Below are positions 37,080 through 47,293 of a DNA stretch of 64,000 nucleotides, one piece after another. The first letter of the stretch is position 1, and every line of letters starts with the position of its first letter. Source of the stretch: Microbacterium sp. AB (lineage in GTDB: Bacteria > Actinomycetota > Actinomycetes > Actinomycetales > Microbacteriaceae). The stretch spans positions 1,240,001 to 1,304,000 of the forward strand of contig NZ_CP118157.1 of NCBI RefSeq assembly GCF_032878875.1, in the 5' to 3' direction. Position numbers and translations under genes: made by a program. The notes under the pieces are model-generated. The model had not been told where the DNA came from. It ran no database searches and worked only from the letters and a program-made list of their open reading frames with translations.

Positions 37080-38264
37080 ATGACCGACGCAGGTGTCATC
37101 GGCTCGCCCGGCCGCCCCGAGCGCTCCTCTGCGCCGTCCGGGCGCTGGCGGTGGCCGGAGCTGCGCGACGCGCAGCGCACCGTGCTGCTCGACGTCCTCG
37201 TGCACGGCACGCGATCGCGTGCGGACCTCACGCGGCGTTCGGGCCTGTCCCGTGCCAGCCTCAGCCGTCTCACGCGGGAGCTCGGCGACGCCGGTCTCGT
37301 CCGCGAGACGAGCGCTTCGCCGGCGGAGGGCCGCGGCCGGCCGTCGGAGATGATCGCGATCGTCCCGGACGCGGCGCACTTCATCGGCTTCAAGCTCACG
37401 GGAGACTCGCTCTACACGGTCGTCACCGATCTGAGCGCGAAGATCCGGCATTCCGAGGGGGAGCCGCTCGTGACCCGTGACGTCGCCGACGTGGTGGCGC
37501 TCATCGTCCGGACCGCTGCGCGTCTGCGCGAGCGGTTTCCGAGGATCGCCGCGATCGGGGTGTGCCTCGCCGGCGACGTGCGCGTCGACCCGTCCGGCGG
37601 GGGCGACGTCGTGGTGGGCTCGGCCTTCCTCGGCTGGGACGAGGTGCCGCTGCAGGCGCTCATCGAGGAGTCCGTGGAGCTGCCCGTGTCGGTCGGCAAC
37701 GACGTCCAGGCGCTCACGACCGCTCACCACTGGTTCGGCGCGGGCGTGGGGAGCTCCTCTCTCGCCGTCATCGGGCTCGGCGCAGGCATCGGATGCGGCA
37801 TCGTCGTCGGGGATCAGCCCGTCCGGGGGGCGAGGGGGCACCCCGGCAAGGTCGGGCACCTGCCCGTCACGCCGGACGGGCCGAGCTGCGATGTCGGGCA
37901 CGTCGGCTGCGTCTCCGCGTACGTCACCATCCCGGCCATCCTCCGGAACGCCGGCGGCAGCGCCTTTCGGGAGAGCCATGCCGCGGCACGCGCCGGCCAG
38001 GCGCGCGCCCACACCGCCTTCCTCGCCGCCGCGGAGGCGCTGGGGGCGGTCGTCGCCTCCCTCGCCAACCTCGTCGACCCCGAGCGGATCATCGTCACGG
38101 GGGAGGGGCTCGCCGTGGCCGAGTACGCTCCCGAGCATCTGGCGACGGCGGTGCGCGAGCGGCTCGACCCCGCCGCCGAGCCGCCGACCGTGATCCTGCA
38201 GCCGTTCCAGTTCGCGGACTACGCGTGGGGCGCCGCGATCACGGCCATCAGCGAGCTCGTCTGA
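37080..38264 (+). CDS. xylR: ROK-family transcriptional repressor, likely XylR
   Basis: 394 aa. The N-terminal winged HTH (LLDVLVHGTRSRADLTRRSGLSRASLSRLTRELGDAGLV) is fused to a ROK sugar-binding domain with IGVCLAGDV, SVGNDVQAL, GLGAGIGCGIV and the zinc-motif region GHPGKVGHLPVTP then CDVGHVGC, in which one Cys of the CxCGxxGC pattern is Val. The neighbour xylAB operon makes xylose control likely, and it may also act on the downstream transporter operon. The ATG at 37080 has GAGAGGAC upstream. An earlier in-frame ATG at 37044 is less likely. Confidence 0.88.
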   Translation: MTDAGVIGSPGRPERSSAPSGRWRWPELRDAQRTVLLDVLVHGTRSRADLTRRSGLSRASLSRLTRELGDAGLVRETSASPAEGRGRPSEMIAIVPDAAHFIGFKLTGDSLYTVVTDLSAKIRHSEGEPLVTRDVADVVALIVRTAARLRERFPRIAAIGVCLAGDVRVDPSGGGDVVVGSAFLGWDEVPLQALIEESVELPVSVGNDVQALTTAHHWFGAGVGSSSLAVIGLGAGIGCGIVVGDQPVRGARGHPGKVGHLPVTPDGPSCDVGHVGCVSAYVTIPAILRNAGGSAFRESHAAARAGQARAHTAFLAAAEALGAVVASLANLVDPERIIVTGEGLAVAEYAPEHLATAVRERLDPAAEPPTVILQPFQFADYAWGAAITAISELV

Positions 38265-38327
38265 TTCGATCGGACCGGCTCGCCCCGGGGCGGACGGCGC
38301 GCCCGCCGCCGCTCGTCGGCATGGCCG

Positions 38328-38357
38328 TTGACATTTTGTTTCGTCCCGCGACATAAT
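38328..38357 (+). promoter_or_regulatory. Promoter of sugar transporter operon 1
   Basis: TTGACA (38328-38333) and CATAAT (38352-38357) with an 18-bp spacer, the most consensus-like promoter in the window. The spacer contains a weak inverted repeat (TGTTTCG/CGCGACA) that could bind a repressor. The predicted transcript start is about 38364. Confidence 0.7.
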
Positions 38358-38366
38358 GGCGGCGGT

Positions 38367-38420
38367 GACGTCGAAGCACCGTCCCTCCCCTTCCTCGCTT
38401 CGACGTCCACGTCGAAGGAG
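38367..38420 (+). promoter_or_regulatory. 5' leader with mutually exclusive hairpins over the ribosome site
   Basis: Three elements: A GACGTCGAAGC (38367-38377), B GCTTCGACGTC (38397-38407), C ACGTCGAAG (38409-38417), the last running into the AAGGAG ribosome site (38415-38420). A and B pair perfectly over 11 bp. B and C pair over 8 bp with loop TCCA, hiding the AAG of the ribosome site. Both cannot form at once. As DNA, the repeats could instead be operator sites. Confidence 0.5.
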
Positions 38421-38427
38421 ATGTGAA

Positions 38428-39735
38428 ATGCAACGCAGCAGACTGACCGTCGCACTGGTCGGGCTCTCGCTCGCCGGCGTCGTCATCGCGGGATGCTCCG
38501 GCGATGACGGCACACGCGACGGCGCCGGCGAGGACGGCCCCATCACGCTCGAGTACTGGGCGTGGGGCACCACCCAGAAGCCGCTCGTGGACGCGTGGAA
38601 CGCGACCCATCCCGACATCCAGGTCGCGCACACGGACGCGGGAGGCGGATCCGACTCGTCGGCGAAGCTCGTCACGGCGACGCGAGCCGACAACGCCCCC
38701 GACGTCGCCCTCGTCGAGTACAACACCCTGCCGGCGATGATCGTCGCGGGCGTCGCCTCCGACATCAGCGCGTACACCGCGGACCTCGAAGCGGAGTACG
38801 CGCCCGGCGTGTGGAGTCAGGCGACGTTCGACGGCGCCAGCTACGGCGTGCCCCAGGACGCCGGCCCCCAGGCGCTCACCTACAACCGGGCGCGCTTCGA
38901 CGAGCTCGGCATCGAGGTGCCGACGACATGGGCCGAGTTCGCCGACGCGGCGGAGAAGGTCCGGGCGGCCGACCCCGATGCGTACATCACGACCTTCGCT
39001 CCCGCCGAGTTCGGCGGCTTCGCCGGGTTCGCGCAGCAGGCGGGCGCCGAATGGTGGTCGGTCGACGGGGACGCCTGGACCGTCGACTTCGACGACGAGG
39101 CCTCGGTCGCCGTCGCCGACTACTGGCAGGATCTCATCGATCGCGACCTCGTGCTCGCGGAGCCGCTGCTCACGCCGGAGTGGAACGCCCGGCTCAACGC
39201 CGGCGACGTGCTCGCCTGGCCCGCCGGGCTGTGGGCCGCGGGAGTCATCAACGGCGTCGCGGCCGACATGGCCGGCCAGTGGGCGCTCGCGCCGCTGCCG
39301 CAGTGGACCGAAGGCGACTCCGCCGTCGCGTTCCAGGGCGGGTCCGCCGCGATCGTGACCACCTCCTCCGAGCATGCGGAGGCGGCGGCCGAGTTCGCCG
39401 CGTGGATGGCCACGTCCGAGGAGGGAGCCGCGATCCAGATCGAGCAGGGCACCTATCCCGCGTCGCTCGCGGGTCAGGAGCTGACGGTCGGCAGCGAGCC
39501 TCCGATCCTCATGGAGGGGCAGGACGACTACTGGCGGATCGCGGCCGACATCGCCGCGGACACGATCCCCGAGATCAGCTGGGGGCCCAACGTGAACGTC
39601 GCCTCCACCGCCTTCCAGGACGCCATGTCGGCAGCCGTCACGAACGGTGCTCCCCTCTCCGACGCGCTCGCGGAGACGGAGAGGGCCGTCGCGGCCGACA
39701 TGGAGACCTCCGGCTTCACCGTCCACGTCGAGTGA
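38428..39735 (+). CDS. Sugar ABC transporter substrate-binding lipoprotein (CUT1, system 1)
   Basis: 435 aa. Signal peptide with lipobox VIAGC (lipidated C23), then an extracellular solute-binding fold typical of family 1 (ITLEYWAWGTTQKPLVDAWNATHPDIQV, PDVALVEYNTLPAM, YGVPQDAGPQALTYN, and FQGGSAAIVTTSSEHAEAAAEFAAWM). AAGGAG lies 7 nt before the ATG. It heads the operon with two permeases, GH42 and GH31. The xylose genes just upstream and the alpha-xylosidase downstream suggest a xylose-containing oligosaccharide as substrate. This is context-based. Confidence 0.92.
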   Translation: MQRSRLTVALVGLSLAGVVIAGCSGDDGTRDGAGEDGPITLEYWAWGTTQKPLVDAWNATHPDIQVAHTDAGGGSDSSAKLVTATRADNAPDVALVEYNTLPAMIVAGVASDISAYTADLEAEYAPGVWSQATFDGASYGVPQDAGPQALTYNRARFDELGIEVPTTWAEFADAAEKVRAADPDAYITTFAPAEFGGFAGFAQQAGAEWWSVDGDAWTVDFDDEASVAVADYWQDLIDRDLVLAEPLLTPEWNARLNAGDVLAWPAGLWAAGVINGVAADMAGQWALAPLPQWTEGDSAVAFQGGSAAIVTTSSEHAEAAAEFAAWMATSEEGAAIQIEQGTYPASLAGQELTVGSEPPILMEGQDDYWRIAADIAADTIPEISWGPNVNVASTAFQDAMSAAVTNGAPLSDALAETERAVAADMETSGFTVHVE

Positions 39736-39736
39736 C

Positions 39737-40678
39737 ATGAGCGCCGTCGCAGACGCGCCGTCGCGCGCCCCCTCACGACCCGCGCACCGCCGCTGGGCCG
39801 CTCCCTATCTCTTCCTGCTTCCTGCGGGCGTCCTCTTCATCGCGTTCCTGGCGGTGCCGATGGCGTACGCCGTCTCCCTCAGCTTCCGGGGCATGCGCGT
39901 GGGAGGCGGCGGGCCGTTCGGCGTGCGCGAGGAGACCTGGGTCGGATTCGAGAACTATGTCCGCACCTTCACGGATGCGGAGTTCCTCGCCGGCTTCGGG
40001 CGGCTCGCGATCTACGGTCTCATCGCCGTGCCGCTCACGCTCGGACTGGCGCTGCTCTTCGCGCTCTTCCTCGATCTGCCGCGCATCCGCGCCGCGAGGT
40101 TCTCCCGCGTGGCGATCTTCATCCCCTACGCGGTCCCCGGCGTCATCGCCTCGCTCCTGTGGGGGTTCCTCTATCTCCCCTCGACGAGCCCGCTCAACTG
40201 GATCCTGAACCAGCTCGGCCTCCCCGACGTCGTCGTCCTCTCCGGCGGCGGTCTGTATCCGGCGATCGCGAACATCGCCGTCTGGGGCGGCGTCGGCTTC
40301 AACATGATCATCATCTACACCTCGTTGCGCGGGATACCGAGCGAGATCTACGAGGCCGCACGCATCGACGGCGCCACCGAACGGGCGATCGCATGGCGCA
40401 TCAAGATCCCGCTCGTGGCGCCCGCGCTCGTGCTCACCGGCCTGTTCTCGCTCATCGGGACGCTCCAGGTCTACGGGGAGCCGACGACCCTCCGGCCCAT
40501 GACGAACGAGATCTCCCAGACCTGGGTCCCTCTCATGCAGATCTATCGCGACGCGTTCGCGCGCGACGATCTGTCGCTGGCCGCGTCGTCGTCCGTCGTC
40601 CTCGCGCTCGGCACGCTCGTGGTCTCGATCGTCGTGCTCCGCGCGACGCAGCGCAGCTCGTTCGGAGGCGACGGATGA
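39737..40678 (+). CDS. Sugar ABC permease, MalF type (system 1)
   Basis: 313 aa with six membrane helices, first at about 17-40 (WAAPYLFLLPAGVLFIAFLAV). The EAA loop that docks the ATPase reads EIYEAARIDGATERAIAWRIKIPL. It starts 1 bp after the binding-protein stop. It pairs with the next permease to form the channel. No ATPase gene is nearby, so a shared MsiK-type ATPase is expected to energise it. Confidence 0.93.
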   Translation: MSAVADAPSRAPSRPAHRRWAAPYLFLLPAGVLFIAFLAVPMAYAVSLSFRGMRVGGGGPFGVREETWVGFENYVRTFTDAEFLAGFGRLAIYGLIAVPLTLGLALLFALFLDLPRIRAARFSRVAIFIPYAVPGVIASLLWGFLYLPSTSPLNWILNQLGLPDVVVLSGGGLYPAIANIAVWGGVGFNMIIIYTSLRGIPSEIYEAARIDGATERAIAWRIKIPLVAPALVLTGLFSLIGTLQVYGEPTTLRPMTNEISQTWVPLMQIYRDAFARDDLSLAASSSVVLALGTLVVSIVVLRATQRSSFGGDG

Positions 40679-41571
40679 GCGCGCTCACCGCAGCACGCGC
40701 CGCGCGGACGACGCCGGAGTCGAGCATCGCGCCGCGACGACGCGAGCGGCGTCCCGTCATCGCGAGCATCGTGCTCGTCCTCGGAGCGATCTACTGCCTC
40801 GTCCCCGTCCTGTGGGTCGTCGTCGCGTCGACGAAGTCGAACACCGAGCTGTTCACGACGTTCACCTTCGCGCCGGGCACGGGCCTCTTCGACAACCTCG
40901 CGGACCTCTTCCGCTACGGCGACGGGCAGTTCGGCATCTGGGCGCTCAACAGCGTCGTCTACGCGGGGGGCGGCGCGCTGCTGTCCACCCTCGTCTCCAC
41001 GATGGCGGGCTATGCCCTCGCGAAGTACGACTTCCCGGGCCGACAGGCGTGGTTCTACGCGATCCTCGCCGGGGTGCTCCTTCCGGGCATCACGCTCGCC
41101 ATCCCGCAGTACCTGCTGATGTCGAGGATCGGTCTCGCCGGCTCGTACTGGTCGGTGCTCCTGCCGTCGCTCATCTCGCCCTTCGGGATCTTCCTCGCCC
41201 GCGTGTACGCGGCGAGCGCCATCCCGTCGGAGATGATGGAGGCCGCGCGCATCGACGGCGCCGGTGACCTGCGCGTGTTCGCGTCGGTGGCGCTGCCGAT
41301 GATGGTGCCCGGCATGGTGACGATCTTCCTGCTGCAGTTCGTCGGCATCTGGAACAACTTCCTGCTGCCGTTCATCATGCTCTCCGACGAGCGGATGTAC
41401 CCGCTCACCGTCGGGCTCTACACCCTGCTCTCGAAGGGGTCGGGGACGCCGTCGCTGTACAGCCTCGCCGTCATCGGCGCCGCGGTGTCGATCATCCCCC
41501 TCATCATCATGATGCTCGTGCTCCAGCGCTACTGGCGCCTCGATCTCGTGAGCGGCGGGCTCAAGGGATGA
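40675..41571 (+). CDS. Sugar ABC permease, MalG type (system 1)
   Basis: 298 aa with six membrane helices (first about 28-50) and the EAA loop EMMEAARIDGAGDLRVFASVALPMM. The start overlaps the previous stop (ATGA at 40675-40678), and its stop overlaps the GH42 start in the same way, so translation of the operon is tightly coupled. Second subunit of the transporter channel. Confidence 0.93.
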   Translation: MSALTAARAARTTPESSIAPRRRERRPVIASIVLVLGAIYCLVPVLWVVVASTKSNTELFTTFTFAPGTGLFDNLADLFRYGDGQFGIWALNSVVYAGGGALLSTLVSTMAGYALAKYDFPGRQAWFYAILAGVLLPGITLAIPQYLLMSRIGLAGSYWSVLLPSLISPFGIFLARVYAASAIPSEMMEAARIDGAGDLRVFASVALPMMVPGMVTIFLLQFVGIWNNFLLPFIMLSDERMYPLTVGLYTLLSKGSGTPSLYSLAVIGAAVSIIPLIIMMLVLQRYWRLDLVSGGLKG

Positions 41572-43634
41572 ACGCCTCGATCCGCGACACGACGGGAGCC
41601 CCCGTGGCGACGACGCCCTACGCTCCGGAGGGGCTCCTCTTCGGCGGCGACTACAACCCGGAGCAGTGGCCGCGCGAGACGTGGCGCGAGGACATCGCGC
41701 TCATGCGCCGGGCGAAGGTCAACACCGTGACGCTGGGGGTGTTCTCCTGGGCGCTTCTCGAGCCGCGCGAGGGGGAGTACGACACGGGCTGGCTCGACGA
41801 GATCGTCGGTCTCCTCGACGAGGCGGGCATCGGGTTCTTCCTCGCCACGCCGACCGCGTCTCCGCCGCCGTGGTTCACGCTGGCCCATCCCGACGCGATG
41901 CCGGTGCGCGCCGACGGCGTGGTGCTGTCGCACGGCTCGCGCGACACGTACGCGATCAGCGCGCCCGCATACCGCGCCGCCGCTCGCCGGATCGCCCGCC
42001 TGCTGGGCGAGCGGTACGGTCGTCATCCCCGGCTGCGCGGCTGGCACGTCCACAACGAGTACGGCACGATCGACCACGGGCCGCACGCGGCGACGGCGTT
42101 CCGTCGGTGGCTCCGTGCGCGCTACGGCACGATCGACGCCCTCAACGCCGCCTGGTGCACCGCCTTCTGGTCGCAGCGCTACGGCTCCTGGGAGGAGATC
42201 CTGCCGTCGCGCGCGACGCAGTACCTTCACAACCCCGCGCTCGCGGTGGACTTCCGGCGCTTCTCGTCCGACGAGATGCTCGCGGCGTTCGCCGAGCAGA
42301 AGGCCGAGATCGCGGCGGCGGGCTCGCGGGCGCCGGTCACGACGAACTTCATGCTCCCGACCTGGAACCACCTCGAGCAGTGGTCGTGGGCGGACGCGCA
42401 GGACGTCGTCTCGATCGACCACTACCTCGACACGACGGGGCCGGACGCCGAAGCCCACGTCGCCTACGGCTCCGACCTCACCCGCTCGTGGGCCGGCGGT
42501 CCCTGGGTGCTGATGGAGCAGAACGCGCGCGGCATCCGGGTGGGCGACCGCACGTTCGCGAAGTCGCCCGGACGGATGATCCGCAACTCCCTCGCCTACA
42601 TCGCGCGGGGCTCGCAGAGCTCGCTGTTCTTCCAGTGGCGGGCGGGCGCCGGCGGCGCGGAGCAGTGGCACGGGGCCCTCGTGCCGCACTCCGGCGGGGA
42701 GTCGGCCGCGTTCGCGGCGGTCGAGGAGCTCGGCGGGATGCTCGAGGCGCTCTCCGAGGTCGTCGAGCCGCCCGCGGACGGCCGCGTGCTCGACGCCGAC
42801 GTCGGCATCGTGTGGCACGCGGACGGATGGTGGGCGCTCGAGACGCCTCATCTGCCGAACGACGCGATCGCGTACCCCGACGAGGTGCGGGCCACCCACC
42901 GCTCGTTCTGGCGAGCGGGCATCGCGACGGACTTCGTGCGCCCGGGCGCCGACGCGTCGAGGTACCGCCTGCTCGTGGTGCCCGCGCTCGCCTCCCTGCC
43001 GGAGGAGACCGCCGAATGGCTGCGCCGCTACGTCGAGGAGGGCGGGCGGCTCGTCGTGACGTTCCTGACGGGCGTCGCCGACGAACACCAGCGCATCGGC
43101 GACGGTCCCTATCCCGCCATGCTCCGCGATCTCCTCGGCGCGGGCTCCGAGGAGATCCTCCCTCTCGCCCCGGGCGAGAAGGTCGCCCTCGACGACGGCT
43201 CGTGGGTCGAGGAGTGGACGGAGCGCGTCGTCCTCGACGAGGCGACGGCGCTCGCCTCCTACGCCGATGGGCCGCTCGCCGGGATGCCGGCGATCACCGT
43301 CGCACGGCGGGGAGCGGGAACGGTCGTCTACGCGTCGGCGAGGCTCGTCCAGGAGTCGCGCGATCGGCTGCTCGCCGGGCAGGCGGAGGCGGCCGGCGTC
43401 TCGCAGACGGCGCGCGGGGCGCGGGAACGGGGCGTCGAGGCCGTCCGTCGCCGCGGCGCCCGGCATGACTTCGTGTTCCTGCTGCATCACGGCGACGTCG
43501 ACGTGCGCGTCGTGGCGTCCGGCGCCGACCTTCTCAGCGGCGTCGACGCCGCGCGCGGGCTCTCGCTCGCGGCGGGCGAGGCGGCGGTCGTGCGCGTCGA
43601 GCGGGACGCGCCGGTCGAGGTGTCTTCGGCATGA
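41568..43634 (+). CDS. GH42 beta-galactosidase
   Basis: 688 aa, no signal peptide, so cytoplasmic. GH42 features: GLLFGGDYNPEQWPRETWREDI, GVFSWALLEPREGEYD, the acid/base E164 in WHVHNEYG and the nucleophile E317 in VLMEQNA, followed by the trimerisation domain. It would cleave terminal beta-galactose (or alpha-L-arabinopyranose in some members). Next to an alpha-xylosidase, the galactose of xyloglucan side chains is a sensible target. Start overlaps the permease stop (ATGA). Confidence 0.93.
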   Translation: MNASIRDTTGAPVATTPYAPEGLLFGGDYNPEQWPRETWREDIALMRRAKVNTVTLGVFSWALLEPREGEYDTGWLDEIVGLLDEAGIGFFLATPTASPPPWFTLAHPDAMPVRADGVVLSHGSRDTYAISAPAYRAAARRIARLLGERYGRHPRLRGWHVHNEYGTIDHGPHAATAFRRWLRARYGTIDALNAAWCTAFWSQRYGSWEEILPSRATQYLHNPALAVDFRRFSSDEMLAAFAEQKAEIAAAGSRAPVTTNFMLPTWNHLEQWSWADAQDVVSIDHYLDTTGPDAEAHVAYGSDLTRSWAGGPWVLMEQNARGIRVGDRTFAKSPGRMIRNSLAYIARGSQSSLFFQWRAGAGGAEQWHGALVPHSGGESAAFAAVEELGGMLEALSEVVEPPADGRVLDADVGIVWHADGWWALETPHLPNDAIAYPDEVRATHRSFWRAGIATDFVRPGADASRYRLLVVPALASLPEETAEWLRRYVEEGGRLVVTFLTGVADEHQRIGDGPYPAMLRDLLGAGSEEILPLAPGEKVALDDGSWVEEWTERVVLDEATALASYADGPLAGMPAITVARRGAGTVVYASARLVQESRDRLLAGQAEAAGVSQTARGARERGVEAVRRRGARHDFVFLLHHGDVDVRVVASGADLLSGVDAARGLSLAAGEAAVVRVERDAPVEVSSA

Positions 43635-43719
43635 GTGCTCCCGTCCGCCGCCCGACCCGCCTCGAGGTCCCGTCCATCACAGCACGCCCATGCGCGCGCG
43701 AGTCAGGAGCAGTCAAGCG

Positions 43720-46050
43720 ATGAAGTTCACCGACGGGTTCTGGCAGCTGCGTCCGGGCGTCGAGGCGCTCTACGGCCGCGAGGCGTACGACGTCTGGGCG
43801 GAGGGGCGCGAGCTGAAGGCGATCGTGCCGACGAAGGCCGTCGAGCGCCGTGGCGACACCCTCAACCGCCCGACCCTCACGGTCACGCTGCATTCGCCGC
43901 TGCCCGGGATCGTCGGCGTGCGCGTCGAGCACCACCAGGGGGGACGTCGAGAGGTGTCGTTCGACCTCGTCGGCGCGGAGGGCGGACACGGCGACGTCGT
44001 GATCGACGACGAACGGGCCACGCTCACGAGCGGCCGGCTGCGGGCGACGATCACGCGGGGCGCGCCGTGGAGCCTCGTCTTCACCGACCTCGAGACCGGC
44101 CGGGTGCTGACGTCCAGCGGGGAGAAGTCGCTCGGCTACCTCCGCGTCGCCGGCGACGCGCGGATCGAGCCGGGCCCCGTCGGAAGCGGGGCGCGCGGCG
44201 GGGCGTACGTCCACGAGCAGCTCTCGCTCGGCGTGGGGGAGCTGATCTACGGCCTCGGCGAGCGCTTCGGGCCCCTCGTCAAGAACGGCCAGAGCATCGA
44301 CGTCTGGAACGCCGACGGCGGCACGTCGAGCGAGCAGGCCTACAAGAACGTCCCCTTCTACCTCTCCGACCGCGGCTACGGCGTGCTCGTCGACCACCCG
44401 GGGCTCGTCTCGTACGAGGTGGCGTCGGAGAACGTCGAACGCGTGCAGTTCTCCGTCGCGGGGGAGTCGCTGGAGTACCACGTCGTCGCGGGCGGGAGCC
44501 CGGCGGGGGTGCTCGAGCGGTACACGGCGCTCACGGGGCGTCCGGCGCGACTGCCCGCCTGGTCGTACGGACTGTGGCTCTCGACGAGCTTCACGACCGA
44601 CTACGACGAGGAGACGGTCATGCGCTTCATCGAGGGGATGGCGGAACGCGACATCCCGCTCGGCACCTTCCACTTCGACTGCTTCTGGATGCGGGAGTTC
44701 GCCTGGTGCGACTTCACGTGGGATCCGCGGGTCTTCCCCGACCCCGAGGGGCTGCTCGCGCGTCTCCACGACCGGGGGCTGCGGGTGTGCGTCTGGATCA
44801 ACCCCTACATCGGCCAGCGCTCGCCGTTGTTCGCGGAGGGCAAGGAGCACGGCTACTTCGTCACGCGTCCCGACGGATCGGTGTGGCAGTGGGACATGTG
44901 GCAGGCCGGGATGGCGCTCGTCGACTTCACGAACCCCGAGGCGACCGCTTGGTACCAGGGGCATCTGCGGCGTCTCGTCGGCCAGGGCGTCGACTGCTTC
45001 AAGACCGACTTCGGCGAGCGCATCCCCCTGGAGGTCGACTACTTCGACGGCTCCAGCCCCGAGCGCATGCACAACCTCTACACGCAGCGCTACAACGAGG
45101 CCGTCTTCGAGGTGCTCCAGGAGGAACGCGGCGAGGGCGAGGCCGTGCTGTTCGCCCGCTCGGCGACGGCGGGCGGCCAGCGGATGCCGGTGCACTGGGG
45201 AGGCGACAACACCTCGTCGTTCGCGTCGATGGCCGAGAGCCTGCGGGGAGGGCTGTCCCTCTCGCTCAGCGGCTTCGGCTTCTGGAGCCACGACATCGGC
45301 GGCTTCGAGGGGATGCCCGATCCCGCCGTCTTCAAGCGCTGGGTCGCGTTCGGCCTGCTGTCGAGCCACAGCCGCCTGCACGGATCGACGAGCTACCGCG
45401 TGCCGTGGTTGTTCGACGAGGCGGAGGGCCGCGACGAGTCCGACCCGCAGAGCGCCGTGTCGGTGACGCGGCGGTTCACGCGCCTCAAGCTCTCGCTGCT
45501 GCCGTACCTGCTCGCCGCCGGGCTCGAGGCGCACCGGACGGGCATCCCGGTCATGCGGCCCATGCCGCTCGCGTTCCCCGACGACCCGGCGGCGGCGTAT
45601 CTGGACCGCCAGTACCTGCTCGGTCCCGACCTCCTCGTGGCGCCGGTGTTCTCCGCCGAGGGCGAGGTCGAGCTCTATCTTCCGGAGGGGGAGTGGACGA
45701 GCCTTCTGACGGGCGAGACGGTCGGCGGCGGCTGGCGGCGCGAGAGGCATGCGTTCGACAGCGTCCCGCTCTATGCGCGCCCTGGCGCGGTCATCCCCGT
45801 CCGCGCCCGTGACGACGGCACGGAGTACGACGACCTCGACGGCCTCACCCTGCGCGTGGCGCCGGGCGGCGGCGACGGCGAGCGCGATCTCGACGTCACG
45901 ACGGCGGGCGGCCGCACGGCGCGGTTCCGCGTCGAGCGTGCGGGCGGGTCCGTGCGCATCTCGTCGGCGGACGTCGCGGAGTTCTCGGCGGGACGGATCG
46001 GCGGCGAGACGACGGCGGCGGCCGGCGGCGTGGTGGAGCTCGAGGTCTGA
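43720..46050 (+). CDS. yicI: GH31 alpha-xylosidase (YicI type)
   Basis: 776 aa, close to E. coli YicI (772). It starts [13 protein letters not shown], a family signature, with AGGAGC 10 nt upstream. The catalytic nucleophile is D430 in [11 protein letters not shown] and the acid/base D496 in [16 protein letters not shown] and the C-terminal beta domains are intact. It removes alpha-1,6-linked xylose from isoprimeverose and xyloglucan oligosaccharides. There is no signal peptide, so it acts after import by the transporter encoded upstream. It is the last gene of operon 1, 85 bp after GH42, with a large hairpin behind it. Confidence 0.94.
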   Translation: MKFTDGFWQLRPGVEALYGREAYDVWAEGRELKAIVPTKAVERRGDTLNRPTLTVTLHSPLPGIVGVRVEHHQGGRREVSFDLVGAEGGHGDVVIDDERATLTSGRLRATITRGAPWSLVFTDLETGRVLTSSGEKSLGYLRVAGDARIEPGPVGSGARGGAYVHEQLSLGVGELIYGLGERFGPLVKNGQSIDVWNADGGTSSEQAYKNVPFYLSDRGYGVLVDHPGLVSYEVASENVERVQFSVAGESLEYHVVAGGSPAGVLERYTALTGRPARLPAWSYGLWLSTSFTTDYDEETVMRFIEGMAERDIPLGTFHFDCFWMREFAWCDFTWDPRVFPDPEGLLARLHDRGLRVCVWINPYIGQRSPLFAEGKEHGYFVTRPDGSVWQWDMWQAGMALVDFTNPEATAWYQGHLRRLVGQGVDCFKTDFGERIPLEVDYFDGSSPERMHNLYTQRYNEAVFEVLQEERGEGEAVLFARSATAGGQRMPVHWGGDNTSSFASMAESLRGGLSLSLSGFGFWSHDIGGFEGMPDPAVFKRWVAFGLLSSHSRLHGSTSYRVPWLFDEAEGRDESDPQSAVSVTRRFTRLKLSLLPYLLAAGLEAHRTGIPVMRPMPLAFPDDPAAAYLDRQYLLGPDLLVAPVFSAEGEVELYLPEGEWTSLLTGETVGGGWRRERHAFDSVPLYARPGAVIPVRARDDGTEYDDLDGLTLRVAPGGGDGERDLDVTTAGGRTARFRVERAGGSVRISSADVAEFSAGRIGGETTAAAGGVVELEV

Positions 46051-46086
46051 CCGCGGGGAGTCCGGAGGTCGGAGACGTCGCGAACG

Positions 46087-46150
46087 CCGGAGATCCCGCG
46101 AACGCCGGATCGAAACGGCCGATCGGGTCCGGTGTTCGCGGGATCTCCGG
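46087..46150. terminator. Large bidirectional terminator hairpin
   Basis: 23-bp stem with one G-T pair (arms 46087-46109 and 46128-46150, core GGAGATCCCGCGAAC) between the convergent GH31 and LacI genes. The loop can form a 5-bp inner stem. The left side also carries a direct repeat, CGCGAACGCCGGA, at 46079 and 46097. Confidence 0.82.
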
Positions 46151-46195
46151 TCCTCAGGGGCGGGGGCAGGGGCAAGGGCGACCGGGTGCGGGGCC

Positions 46196-47239
46196 TCAGC
46201 CGCGGCGGGCGGTCGAGCCGCGCACGACGAGCGAGGCCGGCAGCCGCACGTGCTCCGCGGGCGCGTCGTCCTCGTCGTCGAGCTTCCGCAGGAGCAGGCG
46301 GACGGCCGTGGCGCCCATCTCGTGGAGGGGCTGGCGGATGGTCGTGAGGGGCGGCTCGTGGGACGCCGCGCCGGGGATGTCGTCGAACCCCACGACCGAG
46401 AGATCGTGGGGCACGCGGAGCCCGCGGCCGGCCGCCACCTCGATCGTGCGGATCGCGGAGAGGTCGTTCGCGGCGAAGATCGCCGTGGGGCGGTCCTCCA
46501 GGTCGAGCAGGGAGCCCGCCGCATCCGTCGCCTCGGCGGCGCGGTAGCCGCCGTCGCGGACGAGCGCGGGGTCGACGACGATGCCCGCCTCGCCGAGCGC
46601 GCGTCGATAGCCCTCCTCTCGGAGTCTCGCCGACTCGAGGTCGGTGCGTCCGCGGACATGGCCGATCCGCCGGTGCCCGAGCTCGATCAGGTGCCGCGTC
46701 GCCTGCAGGGCGCCGTCGAGGCTGTCGACGTCGATGGCGGCGGGGCCCGATGCCCCGGTGTGGGGATCGATCGCGACGACGGGCACCGAGGCCGTGGCGG
46801 AGTCGACGGTGGGGGTCACGATGACGGCCCCGTCGATGAGGGTGCCGCCGAGCCGCGAGAGCGAACGGCGCTCCCAGCCCTCGTGACGCGCGTCGTCCGT
46901 CCCCGACAGGCTGCCCGCGTAGGCGAGGAGGTCGTAGCCGCTGTCCTGGAGCGCCTCGGAGATCCCCTGCAGCAGCGCGAGCGCGAAGGGCTCGAACTCC
47001 GCCACGAGCACGCCGACGACGTTCGTGCGCCCGCGGCGCAGCGAGGACGCGATGAGCGAGGTCTCGTATCCGAGCTCCGAGACGACGCCCAGGACGCGAG
47101 CCGAGGTCTTCGCCGAGACGCCGTAGCGGCCGTTGACGACCTTGGAGACGGTCGACACGGAGACGCCGGCGGCGAGGGCGACGTCATGGATCGTCGCGCG
47201 CCCGACGATCGGGGCGGTTCGCGTCTCCGAGGTGGTCAC
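46196..47239 (-). CDS. LacI-family repressor of sugar operon 2
   Basis: 347 aa. The DNA-binding domain [28 protein letters not shown] (about 15-42) and hinge helix precede a periplasmic-binding-protein-like effector domain ([68 protein letters not shown]). It diverges from the transporter operon, with a strong dyad between them. A TACCGT box 6 nt before the GTG indicates a leaderless transcript. It is the functional counterpart of BxlR in Streptomyces if operon 2 is a xylobiose system. Confidence 0.92.
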   Translation of the reverse strand: MTTSETRTAPIVGRATIHDVALAAGVSVSTVSKVVNGRYGVSAKTSARVLGVVSELGYETSLIASSLRRGRTNVVGVLVAEFEPFALALLQGISEALQDSGYDLLAYAGSLSGTDDARHEGWERRSLSRLGGTLIDGAVIVTPTVDSATASVPVVAIDPHTGASGPAAIDVDSLDGALQATRHLIELGHRRIGHVRGRTDLESARLREEGYRRALGEAGIVVDPALVRDGGYRAAEATDAAGSLLDLEDRPTAIFAANDLSAIRTIEVAAGRGLRVPHDLSVVGFDDIPGAASHEPPLTTIRQPLHEMGATAVRLLLRKLDDEDDAPAEHVRLPASLVVRGSTARRG

Positions 47240-47245
47240 GCGTCA

Positions 47246-47251
47246 ACGGTA
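47246..47251 (-). promoter_or_regulatory. -10 element of a probable leaderless promoter
   Basis: TACCGT on the minus strand, 6 nt before the GTG start of the LacI gene at 47239. Confidence 0.45.
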
Positions 47252-47293
47252 GCGCCCGGAGCCCGCGGATCCGCTGCGTGACGCGAGGTCGCA

